Source: Micromonospora sp. RP3T
GTDB taxonomy: Bacteria > Actinomycetota > Actinomycetes > Mycobacteriales > Micromonosporaceae
Length of the DNA stretch: 64,000 nucleotides
Reading direction: 5' to 3'
Assembly: GCF_003027925.1 (NCBI RefSeq)
Contig: NZ_PYPS01000036.1
Coordinates: 1-64,000 of the forward strand
Position numbers and translations under genes: made by a program. Within the stretch, counting starts at the first letter, position 1; every line of letters begins with the position of its first letter. Shown piece after piece: positions 17,693 to 30,087 of this stretch. Below the pieces are notes generated by a model. That model had not been told where the DNA came from, did no database searches, and saw only the letters and a list, made by a program, of their open reading frames with translations.

Positions 17693-17908
17693 TCGTCGTC
17701 CAGGTCGTCGTCTAGCAGGAGTCGGGCGAACACGCAGCGTTTGGCGAACTTCTGGCATCTTCTGTGAAACGGGCCACCAGCCGGAGGCGAGAATGCCGGT
17801 GGCAATCGCACGGCGTAGCCTGGGATCCGTTCCCTGTGCGCCGGAGTGCCGGGCACGGGGCCCCACCGCGTGACATTCACAACCGCGTGAAAGAGGCGAT
17901 TAGCGGCC

Positions 17909-21655
<3,747 letters not shown>

Positions 21656-21667
21656 CACCCACCGCAC

Positions 21668-21697
21668 GCGGCCCGTCCCTCCACCGGGGCGGGCCGC
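21668..21697 (+). terminator. Hairpin after kgd
   Basis: 12-bp arms (21668-21679 and 21686-21697) with one mismatch. It lies 12 bases past the kgd stop and 23 before the next start, so it may attenuate rather than fully stop read-through. Confidence 0.5.
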
Positions 21698-21720
21698 TGC
21701 CGTACGACGAGAGGACGACC

Positions 21721-21900
21721 GTGTACTTCACCGACCGTGGCATCGAGGAGCTGGTCGAGCGCCGGGGCGACGAGCAGGTCAGCCTGGAGTGGCTGGGCGA
21801 GCGCCTGCGCGACTTCGTCGACCTGAACCCGGAGTTCGAGACGCCGATCGAGCGGTTCGCCACCTGGCTGGCCCGCCTGGACGACGAGGACGACGAGTGA
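21721..21900 (+). CDS. Small conserved DUF6104 protein
   Basis: A 59-residue acidic protein beginning MYFTDRGIEELVERRGDEQ and ending in LARLDDEDDE, which matches DUF6104, a small family found beside kgd in many actinobacteria. Mostly helical, no membrane segment, function unknown. GTG 21721 has AGAGGA 6 bases upstream. The position after kgd suggests partial co-transcription. Confidence 0.82.
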   Translation: MYFTDRGIEELVERRGDEQVSLEWLGERLRDFVDLNPEFETPIERFATWLARLDDEDDE

Positions 21901-21996
21901 CGTTTCGCGGTTGACCGGTGCCGCCGCGCGCCGCCGAGCCGGTCGGCGGGCCCGACGTCCCCGAGCCCCGGACGACCACGCCGGCGGGACCGACGC

Positions 21997-24279
21997 TCAG
22001 GCGGCGGCCCGCCGCGCGGTCGCGTCGAGATTTCCGGTGCGCCGCAGCTTCTGCCAGCCCAGCCGGCCACCGGTCAACGCGGTGACCACCGACTGGATCA
22101 GCACCAGGTACATCAACTGCCGGTAGACGAACTGCTGCAACGGCAGCACCCACAGCACGCCGAGCTTCTCCCGGTCCAGCCGGAACGCCACCACCGCGGT
22201 CACGAACTGCACCGCGAGCATCGCCAGCCAGGCCACCACGGTCTCGGTCCGGTCCAGGAAGACCAACCCGTACACCGCGAGCAGGTCGATCACCGGGGCG
22301 GCCAGCGGCAGCAGCACGCCGAACAGGGTCAGGAACGACAGGCACCGTCGGGTGAACCGGCCCGACGGGCCCCGGTCGAGGACCGCCCGGCGGTGCTTCC
22401 ACATCGCCTGCATGGTGCCGTAGCTCCACCGGTACCGCTGCTTCCACAACTGGCCGAGCGTGGCGGGCGCCTCGGTCCAGGCACGGGCGCTCTCCTCGTA
22501 CACGATGTGCCAGCCGGCGCGGCCCAGCGCCATGGTGATGTCGGTGTCCTCGGCCAGCGTCTCGTCGGTCATGCCGCCGACCTGCTCCAGCGCCGTCCGC
22601 CGGAACGCGCCGATCGCGCCGGGCACGGTCGGCATGCACCGCAGCGTCTCGTAGAGCCGGCGGTCCAGGTTGAAGCCGATGACGTATTCGACGTGCTGCC
22701 ACTTGGCGATCAGGCTCCGCCGGTTGCCGACCTTGACGTTGCCGGCCACCACGCCGACCCGGGGGTCGGCGAACGGCTGCACCAGCCGGCGGACCGCGTC
22801 CGGCTCGAAGACGGTGTCGCCGTCCACCATGACGATCAGCTCGTGCCGGGCCAACGCGACGCCGGTGTTCAACGCGCTCGGCTTGCCGCCGTTGGGCTTG
22901 CGCACCACCCGGACGTTCGGCAGGCGGAGCGCCGCCACGATGTCGGCGGTGCCGTCGGTCGACCCGTCGTCGACGACCACGACCTCGATGCCGCCGGGGT
23001 GGTCGCCGCCCGCGAGGGAGCGGACCGCCGCCGCGATGCCCTCCTTCTCGTTGTACGCGGGCACGATCACCGACACCGGGTCGGTGACCGGCGGGCCCCA
23101 GGACCAGTCGTGCCGACGGCGGCGGGCCGCGTGCCGCAGGGCCAGCACGAAGAGCAGCAGGGCCCGGCCGACGGTGAGCCCGCCGACGACCACGAAGAAG
23201 ACGCCGAACAGCCCGAACATGCCGTCGGCCACGCGTACCGCGCCGACCAGCACGTCGCCGCGCCAGCGGTCGGCGCGCGGGGCGGCGACCTGCCCGCCCA
23301 CCGGGTCGGTGACGCCGGCCTCGGCGAGCGTCCGGCGGAGACCGTCGCCGACCGTGGTGAACGTGTAGCCGCGCTGCTGCATCATCGGGATGTACCGGTC
23401 CAGCGCGGTCACCGTGCCGGACCGGTCGCCGCCCGCGTCGTGCCACAGCGCGATGGTGCCCGCCGAGCCCGCCGGGGTGGCGTTGGCCAGCATCGCGTCG
23501 ACGGAGGGCTTCTCCCAGTCCCGGCTGTCGACGTCGTTCACCACGGTCAGGTAGCCCAGCTCGCCGGCCTGCCGCAGCATCGGCCAGTCGCGGTCGGTGT
23601 AGGCGTCCGCGCTTGACGAGTACGGGAAACGCAGCAGCGAGGTCCGGACGCCTGTGGTGCTGGCGATGGCGAGCTGGGTCTGCGCGTACTCCAGCTCGCG
23701 CCGCCAGCCGGGCAGGGCGGCCAGGTCGGGATGGGTGAACGTGTGCACGCCCAGCTCGTGCCCCTCGGCCACCATCCGGCGGGCCAGCACGGGATTCCGG
23801 ACGACCTGCGTGCCGATGACGAAGAAGGTGGCCTTCACCTGGTACTTGTCCAGGACGCGCAGTACCTCCGGCGTCCACCGGGCGTCCGGACCGTCGTCGA
23901 AGGTGAGCGCCACGGTGCGCGGTGGCAGCCGGTGCGACTGGGTTCGGCCGGTCGCGCCGACGTTGACGATGGGGCCGCCCTCGACCACGGAGGTGGACAC
24001 CTCCCGCTGGCTGCCCGGGCCGGTCCGTTCCCCGGGCACGAACGCGGCGTTGGCGTACGCCTCGACGAAGAGCAGGCCGCCCAGGATGACCAGGACCATG
24101 GCGAGGATGGCCCAGCTCGGTCGCGGCACGATGCGCCGGTTGTGGGACCGGCGGGCGGCGACCAGCTCCCGGGCGTCCAACGCGACGGTGGGAGCGTCGG
24201 CGGGCCGTTGCCCGGCGCGCTGCCGGCGGACGGCGGCGACCCGCCCCGGATCGAGGCGGGCGGTGGGCTCGTCACTCAC
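21997..24279 (-). CDS. Polysaccharide deacetylase/GT2 glycosyltransferase fusion
   Basis: A 760-residue membrane enzyme. Membrane helix 1 is at about 56-78. An extracytoplasmic NodB deacetylase domain follows, with TFDDG (126-130), HTFTHPD (179-185, metal His pair) and RFPYSS (217-222). Helix 2 is near 355-380. A cytosolic GT2 domain follows with VSVIVPAYNEKEG (402-414), DDGSTDGT, MVDGDTVF, EDTDIT and QRYRW (the QxxRW motif of processive synthases), and then about four C-terminal helices. It should polymerise and export an N-acetylhexosamine-type glycan and deacetylate it outside the cell. GTG 24279 overlaps the upstream gene by 8 bases. Confidence 0.92.
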   Translation of the reverse strand: MSDEPTARLDPGRVAAVRRQRAGQRPADAPTVALDARELVAARRSHNRRIVPRPSWAILAMVLVILGGLLFVEAYANAAFVPGERTGPGSQREVSTSVVEGGPIVNVGATGRTQSHRLPPRTVALTFDDGPDARWTPEVLRVLDKYQVKATFFVIGTQVVRNPVLARRMVAEGHELGVHTFTHPDLAALPGWRRELEYAQTQLAIASTTGVRTSLLRFPYSSSADAYTDRDWPMLRQAGELGYLTVVNDVDSRDWEKPSVDAMLANATPAGSAGTIALWHDAGGDRSGTVTALDRYIPMMQQRGYTFTTVGDGLRRTLAEAGVTDPVGGQVAAPRADRWRGDVLVGAVRVADGMFGLFGVFFVVVGGLTVGRALLLFVLALRHAARRRRHDWSWGPPVTDPVSVIVPAYNEKEGIAAAVRSLAGGDHPGGIEVVVVDDGSTDGTADIVAALRLPNVRVVRKPNGGKPSALNTGVALARHELIVMVDGDTVFEPDAVRRLVQPFADPRVGVVAGNVKVGNRRSLIAKWQHVEYVIGFNLDRRLYETLRCMPTVPGAIGAFRRTALEQVGGMTDETLAEDTDITMALGRAGWHIVYEESARAWTEAPATLGQLWKQRYRWSYGTMQAMWKHRRAVLDRGPSGRFTRRCLSFLTLFGVLLPLAAPVIDLLAVYGLVFLDRTETVVAWLAMLAVQFVTAVVAFRLDREKLGVLWVLPLQQFVYRQLMYLVLIQSVVTALTGGRLGWQKLRRTGNLDATARRAAA

Positions 24280-24823
24280 CCGTGGTCCCGGCCGGCTCGG
24301 CCGGCTCGGCCGGCTCGGCCGGTGGGTCGACCACGGGCGGCGGCGGGCTGGTGGTGGTCGGCGCGGTGGTGGTCGGCGGCGCCGTGGTGGCCGGTGGGGT
24401 GGTCGTCGGCGGCCTCGTGGCCCGGGGCGTGGTCGTCGGGCTCCCGCTCGGCGACGGCGAGGCGGTGGGGATCCGGGCGGTGCTGCCACCCGGGCTGGCG
24501 GTGGGGGCCGGGGGCCGTGCCGGCGCGGTGCGGGTGGGCGGGGGCACGGCCGTCGCGGACGGCGTGACCGCGGTGGTCGGGGACGCCGGTGGGGCGGGCG
24601 GCGGCGGCTTCTCCTCGGCGGTCGCCTCGACGAACGGGATGACGGTGTCCGGGGTGATCGGCCCGCCGGCGAAGCTGATCCCGACCAGCACCGTGTAGAC
24701 CACGCCGGCCGCGCCGGCGCAGTAGGCGACGCGACGCAGCCGCCGACGCCGACGCCCGGTCGAGTCGACGAAGACGGGGGGCGGTTCGGGGGCGACGGGG
24801 ATCAGGTCGGTCGGGCCTTCCAC
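24272..24823 (-). CDS. Membrane-anchored Pro/Thr-rich protein
   Basis: A 183-residue protein. It has a short Pro-rich cytosolic start, an Arg-rich segment (RRRRRLRR), one membrane helix (about residues 33-54) and then more than 110 residues of low-complexity P/T/A/S, ending in AEPAEPAEPAGTTGE from a 9-bp DNA repeat. The tail should be extracytoplasmic and disordered, as in wall-spanning linkers. Function is not recognisable. Coupling with the deacetylase/GT2 gene suggests a structural or anchoring role in making or positioning that glycan. Confidence 0.7.
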   Translation of the reverse strand: MEGPTDLIPVAPEPPPVFVDSTGRRRRRLRRVAYCAGAAGVVYTVLVGISFAGGPITPDTVIPFVEATAEEKPPPPAPPASPTTAVTPSATAVPPPTRTAPARPPAPTASPGGSTARIPTASPSPSGSPTTTPRATRPPTTTPPATTAPPTTTAPTTTSPPPPVVDPPAEPAEPAEPAGTTGE

Positions 24824-24830
24824 CTGAATA

Positions 24831-24836
24831 ACTATA
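24831..24836 (-). promoter_or_regulatory. -10 box for the leaderless glycan operon
   Basis: TATAGT on the minus strand, 7 bases before GTG 24823, with no Shine-Dalgarno sequence. An AT-rich stretch (GTTTTTTCGTATC) lies just upstream, unusual in this GC-rich DNA. Confidence 0.55.
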
Positions 24837-24914
24837 GATACGAAAAAACCCCACCTTCTCCCCCACCCCCACCCTGACCAGCCACAACAGACCCCCGCCC
24901 CGCCCCACCCCCCA

Positions 24915-24987
24915 CGCGATCTTGCAGTTGCCGCCCCGGCGAAGGCCGCTTCTGGGGCATGCGCGGGGCCGTAACTTCAAGATCGCG
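24915..24987. repeat. GATC-family intergenic hairpin, copy 2
   Basis: Arms CGCGATCTTGCAGTTGC and its near-complement GTAACTTCAAGATCGCG enclose about 39 bases. The left side is preceded by runs of C (CCCCACCCCCC) and the right followed by GGGGTGGGG, so pairing can extend. It lies between two divergent leaderless promoters. A half-copy (GGCGATCTTGTAGC) overlaps the pta -10 region at 25028-25041. Confidence 0.65.
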
Positions 24988-25037
24988 GGGTGGGGAGGGC
25001 GGGGACAAGGACCCGGGCGGGGGGATGGGCGATCTTG

Positions 25038-25043
25038 TAGCGT
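25038..25043 (+). promoter_or_regulatory. -10 box for leaderless pta
   Basis: TAGCGT, 6 bases before GTG 25050. GAGG overlaps the gap but is too close to the start to act as a normal ribosome binding site. Confidence 0.45.
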
Positions 25044-25049
25044 GAGGTC

Positions 25050-27119
25050 GTGGCGCGCAGCGTGTACCTGACCGGCGTGGGGTCCGGCGGAGGAAAGTCG
25101 ACGGTGGCGCTCGGCCTGGCCGAGCTGCTGTCCCGGCAGGTCGAGCGGATCGGGGCGTTCCGGCCGCTGGTCGCCGGCGGTGACACCCCGGACCCGATCC
25201 TGACCCTGCTCACCGAGCGCTACCGGGTGGAACTGCCGGTCGACGAGCTGCACGGCGCGACGTACGCCGAAGCCACCGCGCTGGTCACGAACGGCCGGCG
25301 GGAGGAGCTGATCTCGGCGATCGTGGCCCGCTACCGGGAGGTGGAGCGGCGCTGCCCCGCCGTCGTGGTGGTCGGCAGCGACTTCGCCGACGGGGACGGC
25401 GCCGGCCCCCGTGAACTGGCCTTCAACGCCCGCCTGGCGATCGAGTTCGGCAGCGTCGTGGTGCCCGTGGTGGACGGGTTCGACCAGCCGCCCGAGGCCG
25501 TCGCGGCGGCGATGCGCGGCGCGTACCACGATCTGGCCGACCTCGGCGCGACAGTGGTGGCGGTGGTCGCCAACCGGGTGCCCGGCCCGATGACGCTGCC
25601 CGAGCTGCCGGTCCCCGCGTACGCGATCCCGGAGGTGCCGACCGTCTCCGCGCCGACGGTGGCCGAGGTGGCGACCGCGCTCGACGCCACCCGGCTCGCC
25701 GGCGACCGGGCCGCGCTGGACCGCGACGTGCTCGACTACGTGGTCGGCGCGGCGCACGTGCCGACGCTGCTGGAGCACCTCACCGACGGCGCACTGGTGA
25801 TCACCCCGGGCGACCGGGCCGACCTGCTGGTCGCCGCCGGGGCCGCCCATGTGGCCGGTCAGGTGTCGCTGGCCGGGCTGGTGCTCACGCTCGGTGAACA
25901 GCCCGACCCGCGCGCCATGCGGCTGGTCGAGCGGATGAACACCGGGCTGGCGGTGCTGTCGGTGACCAGCGACAGCTACGACACGGTCGAGGCGTCCAGC
26001 CGGATCGAGGGCCGCCCCAGCACCGCCAACCCGCGCAAGGTCGAGGCGGCCCTGGGCGCGTTCGAGCGCTGCGTGGACACCGACGACCTGGCCGCCCGGC
26101 TCCGGGTCACCCGCTCCGCGCGGGTCACCCCGCTGATGTTCGAGAACGACCTCATCGACCGGGCGCGGGCCCGACGTCGCCGGCTGGTGCTGCCCGAGGG
26201 CGCCGAGGAGCGCATCCTGCGCGCGGCGGAGGTGCTGCTGCGCCGCGGCGTCGCCGAGCTGACGCTGCTCGGACGGCCGGACGAGATCGCCCGGCGGACC
26301 CGCGAACTGGGCGTCGACGTCGGCGACGCGCAGCTCGTCGACCCGGCGGCAAGCGAGTGGCGCGACGAGTTCGCCGCCGCGTACGCGGAGCTGCGCGCCC
26401 ACCGGGGGATGACGCCGGAGCTGGCGCACGACATCGTGGCGCAGCCCAACTACTTCGGCACCATGATGGTGCAGGCCGGCCGCGCCGACGGCATGGTCTC
26501 CGGCGCCACCCACACCACGGCCGCCACCATCCGGCCGGCCTTCGAGATCATCCGGACCGTGCCCGGCGTCTCGGTCGCGTCAAGCGTCTTCTTCATGCTG
26601 CTCGCCGACCGGGTGCTGGTCTACGGTGACTGCGCGGTCAACCCCGACCCGGATGCCGCCCAACTCGCCGACATCGCCCTCTCCTCGGCCGACACCGCGG
26701 CCCGGTTCGGCATCGAGCCGCGGGTGGCGATGCTGTCGTACTCCACCGGCAGTTCCGGCGCGGGCGCGGACGTGGAGAAGGTCGCGGCGGCCACCGAGCT
26801 GGTCCGGAAACGGCGGCCGGAACTGCTGGTCGAGGGGCCGATCCAGTACGACGCGGCGATCGACCCGCAGGTCGCCGCCACCAAGCTGCCGGACAGCCCG
26901 GTGGCGGGTCGGGCCACCGTGTTCATCTTCCCGGACCTGAACACCGGCAACAACACGTACAAGGCGGTGCAGCGCTCGGCCGGCGCGGTGGCGGTCGGCC
27001 CGGTCATGCAGGGCCTGCGCCGACCGGTGAACGACCTGTCCCGGGGCGCGACCGTGCCGGACATCGTCAACACGGTGGCGATCACCGCCATCCAGGCCGC
27101 CGCGGAGGCGTCGGAATGA
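25050..27119 (+). CDS. pta: Phosphate acetyltransferase
   Basis: A 689-residue long-form Pta: an N-terminal P-loop/BioD-like domain (GSGGGKSTVALGLAE, about residues 11-25), a DRTGG-like middle domain, and the C-terminal PTA_PTB catalytic domain from about residue 360 (RRLVLPEGAEERILRAAE, FGTMMVQAGRADGMVSGATH, GPIQYDAAIDP, FPDLNTGNNTYKAVQRSA). It interconverts acetyl-CoA and acetyl phosphate in the cytosol. It overlaps ackA by ATGA, the standard acetate-overflow operon. Confidence 0.97.
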   Translation: MARSVYLTGVGSGGGKSTVALGLAELLSRQVERIGAFRPLVAGGDTPDPILTLLTERYRVELPVDELHGATYAEATALVTNGRREELISAIVARYREVERRCPAVVVVGSDFADGDGAGPRELAFNARLAIEFGSVVVPVVDGFDQPPEAVAAAMRGAYHDLADLGATVVAVVANRVPGPMTLPELPVPAYAIPEVPTVSAPTVAEVATALDATRLAGDRAALDRDVLDYVVGAAHVPTLLEHLTDGALVITPGDRADLLVAAGAAHVAGQVSLAGLVLTLGEQPDPRAMRLVERMNTGLAVLSVTSDSYDTVEASSRIEGRPSTANPRKVEAALGAFERCVDTDDLAARLRVTRSARVTPLMFENDLIDRARARRRRLVLPEGAEERILRAAEVLLRRGVAELTLLGRPDEIARRTRELGVDVGDAQLVDPAASEWRDEFAAAYAELRAHRGMTPELAHDIVAQPNYFGTMMVQAGRADGMVSGATHTTAATIRPAFEIIRTVPGVSVASSVFFMLLADRVLVYGDCAVNPDPDAAQLADIALSSADTAARFGIEPRVAMLSYSTGSSGAGADVEKVAAATELVRKRRPELLVEGPIQYDAAIDPQVAATKLPDSPVAGRATVFIFPDLNTGNNTYKAVQRSAGAVAVGPVMQGLRRPVNDLSRGATVPDIVNTVAITAIQAAAEASE

Positions 27120-28228
27120 GCCGCATCCTGGTCCTCAACAGCGGATCCTCGTCGGTCAAGTACCGGCTGTACGACGGCGACGAGGTGCTCGACAAGGGCA
27201 CCGTGGAGCGGGTAGGCGAGCCGGGCGGCGGGCCGGCCGACCACGAGAGCGCGGTCCGGGAGATCATCGAGCGGCTCGACCTCGACGGGCTGGCCGGCGT
27301 CGGGCACCGGGTGGTGCACGGCGGGCGGCGGTTCAGCGCCCCGGTACTGATCGACGACGCGGTCGTCGCCGGGATCGAGGACCTCGTCCCGCTGGCCCCG
27401 CTGCACAACCCGGCCAACCTGGCCGGCATCCGGGTCGCCCGGGAGGCGCTGCCGGACACCCCGCAGGTGGCCGTCTTCGACACCGCGTTCCACCACACGC
27501 TCCCTGAGGCCGCCGCCACGTACGCGATCGACCGGGCCACCGCCGAACGGTACGACGTACGCCGCTACGGTTTCCACGGCACCTCGCACGCGTACGTGTC
27601 GCGGCGGACCGCCGAACTGCTCGACCGGCCGTACGCCGAGCTGAACACCATCACGCTGCACCTGGGCAACGGGGCGAGCGCGTGCGCGGTGCGGGGCGGT
27701 CGCAGCGTGGCCACCTCGATGGGCATGTCCCCGCTGGAGGGCCTGGTGATGGGCACCCGCAGCGGCGACCTCGACCCGACAGTCATCTTCCACCTGCGCC
27801 GCGAGGCGGGGATGGGCGTGGACGAGATCGACGACCTGCTCAACCACCGCAGCGGCCTGCTCGGGCTGACCGGAGTCAACGACATGCGGGAGGTGCTGGC
27901 CCGCCGCGACGCCGACGACCCGGCGGCGGCACTGGCGTTCGACGTCTACTGCCGGCGGATCACCGGCTACGTGGGCGCGTACTACGCGCTGCTCGGGCGC
28001 GTCGACGCGATCGCGTTCACCGCCGGGGTCGGCGAGCACGCCGGCCCGGTGCGGGCCGCGTCGCTGGCCGGCCTGGAGCGGCTCGGCATCGCCGTCGACC
28101 CGGCCCGCAACGACGGCACCGGTGACCGGCTGATCTCGCCGACCGGTGCCGAGGTCGCGGTGCTCGTGGTTGGCACCGACGAGGAGCGGGAGATCGCCCG
28201 GGAGACCCGCGAGGTGCTCGCCGCCTGA
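27116..28228 (+). CDS. ackA: Acetate kinase
   Basis: A 370-residue ASKHA-fold kinase with NSGSSSVKYR (phosphate-1 loop), VFDTAFHHT, GFHGTSHAYVS, HLGNGASACAV and GVGEHAG. It converts acetyl phosphate and ADP to acetate and ATP, and is coupled to pta through an ATGA overlap. The length is slightly below the usual 395-400 residues because the N-terminal third is compact, but all motifs are present. No classical terminator follows; a tandem-repeat array starts 36 bases downstream. Confidence 0.97.
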   Translation: MSRILVLNSGSSSVKYRLYDGDEVLDKGTVERVGEPGGGPADHESAVREIIERLDLDGLAGVGHRVVHGGRRFSAPVLIDDAVVAGIEDLVPLAPLHNPANLAGIRVAREALPDTPQVAVFDTAFHHTLPEAAATYAIDRATAERYDVRRYGFHGTSHAYVSRRTAELLDRPYAELNTITLHLGNGASACAVRGGRSVATSMGMSPLEGLVMGTRSGDLDPTVIFHLRREAGMGVDEIDDLLNHRSGLLGLTGVNDMREVLARRDADDPAAALAFDVYCRRITGYVGAYYALLGRVDAIAFTAGVGEHAGPVRAASLAGLERLGIAVDPARNDGTGDRLISPTGAEVAVLVVGTDEEREIARETREVLAA

Positions 28229-28263
28229 TCGCGGTCGACGCCACCGCGCCGAGGTGTCGTCGT

Positions 28264-28492
28264 CCCGGCGCGTCCGACGCCACGCCGACATCCCGGGCGT
28301 CCGACGCCACGCCGACATCCCGGCGCGGACAGCGCCACGGCGTGCCGACATGGCCAGCGCCACGGCTCAGCGGACAGCGCCGCGCAGACACCCCGGCGCG
28401 GACAGTGCCACGACGTGCCGGCGCGGACAGTGCCACGACGTACCGGCGCGGACAGTGCCACGACGTACCGGCGCGGACAGCGCCACGGCTCA
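28264..28492. repeat. 25-bp tandem repeat array
   Basis: Four head-to-tail 25-bp units at 28393-28492: the middle two are identical, the first differs in its last base and the fourth is more diverged. The unit starts CCGGCGCGGACAGTGCCACG. Degenerate 27-33 bp relatives (GTCCGACGCCACGCCGACAT) fill 28264-28392. It sits between the stops of ackA and a convergent small gene. The unit is not a multiple of three and there are no spacers, so it is a minisatellite and not a coding or CRISPR array. Confidence 0.85.
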
Positions 28493-28510
28493 CCGGCCGT
28501 GGCGGCCGGG

Positions 28511-28684
28511 TCAGCCCAGGGCGACCCAGGCGACCAGGGCGACGACCACCACGGCTGCGACGGCGAGGCCGGCGATCAACGGCAACCGGGACGGCGCGGG
28601 CGCCGCCGCGGTCGGCTCGGGCGTGTCCACGAAGGCGCGGAACTGCGCGGTGTTGCCGCTGGGGTCGGTGTAGTTCTCAGCCAT
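28511..28684 (-). CDS. Small single-helix membrane protein
   Basis: A 57-residue protein. Hydrophilic N-terminal part MAENYTDPSGNTAQF, a Pro/Ala linker, and one C-terminal membrane helix (about residues 34-56, LPLIAGLAVAAVVVVALVAW) ending at LG. The layout is a tail-anchored protein with the N-terminus in the cytosol. I do not recognise the family. ATG 28684 follows TAGGGT by 7 bases, so it is probably leaderless. Confidence 0.65.
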   Translation of the reverse strand: MAENYTDPSGNTAQFRAFVDTPEPTAAAPAPSRLPLIAGLAVAAVVVVALVAWVALG

Positions 28685-28691
28685 GCGGGTG

Positions 28692-28697
28692 ACCCTA
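28692..28697 (-). promoter_or_regulatory. -10 box for the small membrane protein
   Basis: TAGGGT on the minus strand, 7 bases before ATG 28684; no Shine-Dalgarno sequence. Confidence 0.4.
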
Positions 28698-28853
28698 GCG
28701 AAGCCCACCGCCCACCAGTGCCCCGCCGGGCCGGAGTCGGCCCGCTCGGGCGGCCGGGGCCGGCGAACCCCGGCCGGGTGGTGGAGGCGTGGCCCGGCCG
28801 GGTGGCGGGGGCAGCCGCCCGGACGGCGGGCGCGGTCGGCCCGCTCGGCTGCC

Positions 28854-28859
28854 TACCGT
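28854..28859 (+). promoter_or_regulatory. -10 box for the first lipoprotein hydrolase
   Basis: TACCGT, 6 bases before ATG 28866; no Shine-Dalgarno sequence. Confidence 0.45.
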
Positions 28860-28865
28860 GCAGGC

Positions 28866-29948
28866 ATGACGGGGCGGCGGCTGGTGGCCGTGTTGACGAC
28901 GGCGCTGCTGGCCGGCTGTGGGTCGGCGGTCGCCACCACCGGCCCGGTCCCGGCCGGCGTCCGGACCGCGCCGGAGCACCCGTACGCGGTGGGGATGCGG
29001 CAGTTCACCATCGACCCGGACGGCCGTCGTCCCCTGCCGGTCACCGTCTGGTACCCGGTGGACCCGGCTGCCTTCCCCGACCCGGTCACCGCCCTCCCCG
29101 CCACGCCGCACCCCGCCGGCACCCGGGGGCCGCGCTCCCCCAAACCGCGCTCCCCCGAACTCTCCGGACCTCGCTCCCCCGCCCCCTCGGGACGGGGCCG
29201 GGGGGCCGTTCCACCGAGCCCCGGCACGGAGACCGGGCCGGTCGTCCGGACGCGGGCGCCGGTGGCCGCCGGTCGGTTCCCGGTGGTCGTCTTCAGCCAC
29301 GGACTGCGCAGTCTGCCCGCGCTGCACGCGCAGCTGACCACCCGCTGGGCCGCCGCCGGTTTCGTGGTGGCGGCACCCACCTATCCCCGTACCAACCTGC
29401 GCGCCCGCGCCTTCACCCGCGACGACGTCCGCAACCAGCCGGCCGACGCCCGGCGACTGGTCCGGCACCTGGTCCGCCTGGGTGCCCGCCCCGGCGACGC
29501 GCTCGGCGCGCACCTGGCCGTGGACCGGTTCGCCGCGGCCGGGCACTCGGCCGGTGGCCACACCACGCTCGGCATGTTCGTCGCCGGGCGACGGCCCCCG
29601 CTGCGGGCCGGGATCGTGATCGCCGGTGGCCGGCCGGTCGCCGGCCTCGCGCGACCGTCGACGCCGATGCTGTTCGTGCACGGCGCCGCCGACCGGATCG
29701 TGCCGGAGTCGATCGGCCGGGCCGCGTACGCCCGCTGTCTCGGGCCGGCCGCCTTCCTCAGCCTGCCCGGCCAGGGTCACGGTGAGTACCTGAACCCGGG
29801 CCGCCCCGGCTTCACCGAGGTGCTCGCGACCACCACGGACTTCCTCCGCTGGACGCTCTACGCCGACCGGACGGCGCTGCGCCGCCTCCCCACCGACGCG
29901 ACCACCCCCGGCGTCACCACGTTCACCACCCGCGCCCTCCCCACCTGA
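28866..29948 (+). CDS. Lipoprotein alpha/beta-hydrolase (PAF-acetylhydrolase-like)
   Basis: A 360-residue secreted hydrolase. The signal peptide ends in the lipobox LLAGC, so it should be lipid-anchored outside the membrane. A Pro/Arg/Ser-rich insertion (about residues 78-118) splits the N-terminal strand from the core. FSHGL forms the oxyanion region, GHSAGG the nucleophile elbow, and LFVHGAADRIV with GQGHGEY the acid and His regions. It resembles dienelactone or PAF-AH type esterases. A paralogue with the same layout lies 790 bp downstream. Confidence 0.82.
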   Translation: MTGRRLVAVLTTALLAGCGSAVATTGPVPAGVRTAPEHPYAVGMRQFTIDPDGRRPLPVTVWYPVDPAAFPDPVTALPATPHPAGTRGPRSPKPRSPELSGPRSPAPSGRGRGAVPPSPGTETGPVVRTRAPVAAGRFPVVVFSHGLRSLPALHAQLTTRWAAAGFVVAAPTYPRTNLRARAFTRDDVRNQPADARRLVRHLVRLGARPGDALGAHLAVDRFAAAGHSAGGHTTLGMFVAGRRPPLRAGIVIAGGRPVAGLARPSTPMLFVHGAADRIVPESIGRAAYARCLGPAAFLSLPGQGHGEYLNPGRPGFTEVLATTTDFLRWTLYADRTALRRLPTDATTPGVTTFTTRALPT

Positions 29949-29970
29949 CCTCCCCTCCCGTCCTCCCCTC

Positions 29971-30031
29971 GGTGATCAAGGAGTTGGCGTCACCCGGGTC
30001 GGCGATCGCGGACGCCAACTCCTTGATCACC
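29971..30031. repeat. GATC-family intergenic hairpin, copy 3 (perfect arms)
   Basis: 21-bp arms (29971-29991 and 30011-30031) pair without a mismatch around a 19-base loop; the arm starts GGTGATCAAGGAGTTGG. It lies 22 bases after the hydrolase stop and ends 57 bases before the next start. It could end the upstream transcript. Confidence 0.75.
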
Positions 30032-30073
30032 GGGGCCAGGCGGTCGGGACAGTGGGAAGGGGCGGAGCTGGGG

Positions 30074-30079
30074 TAGGTT
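30074..30079 (+). promoter_or_regulatory. -10 box for the nucleotidyltransferase
   Basis: TAGGTT, 8 bases before GTG 30088; no Shine-Dalgarno sequence. Confidence 0.35.
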
Positions 30080-30087
30080 CGGGCTCA

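Noticed and set aside
28264..28492. CRISPR array or coding repeat protein
   Set aside because: No spacers between the 25-bp units, no cas genes nearby, and the unit is not a multiple of three.
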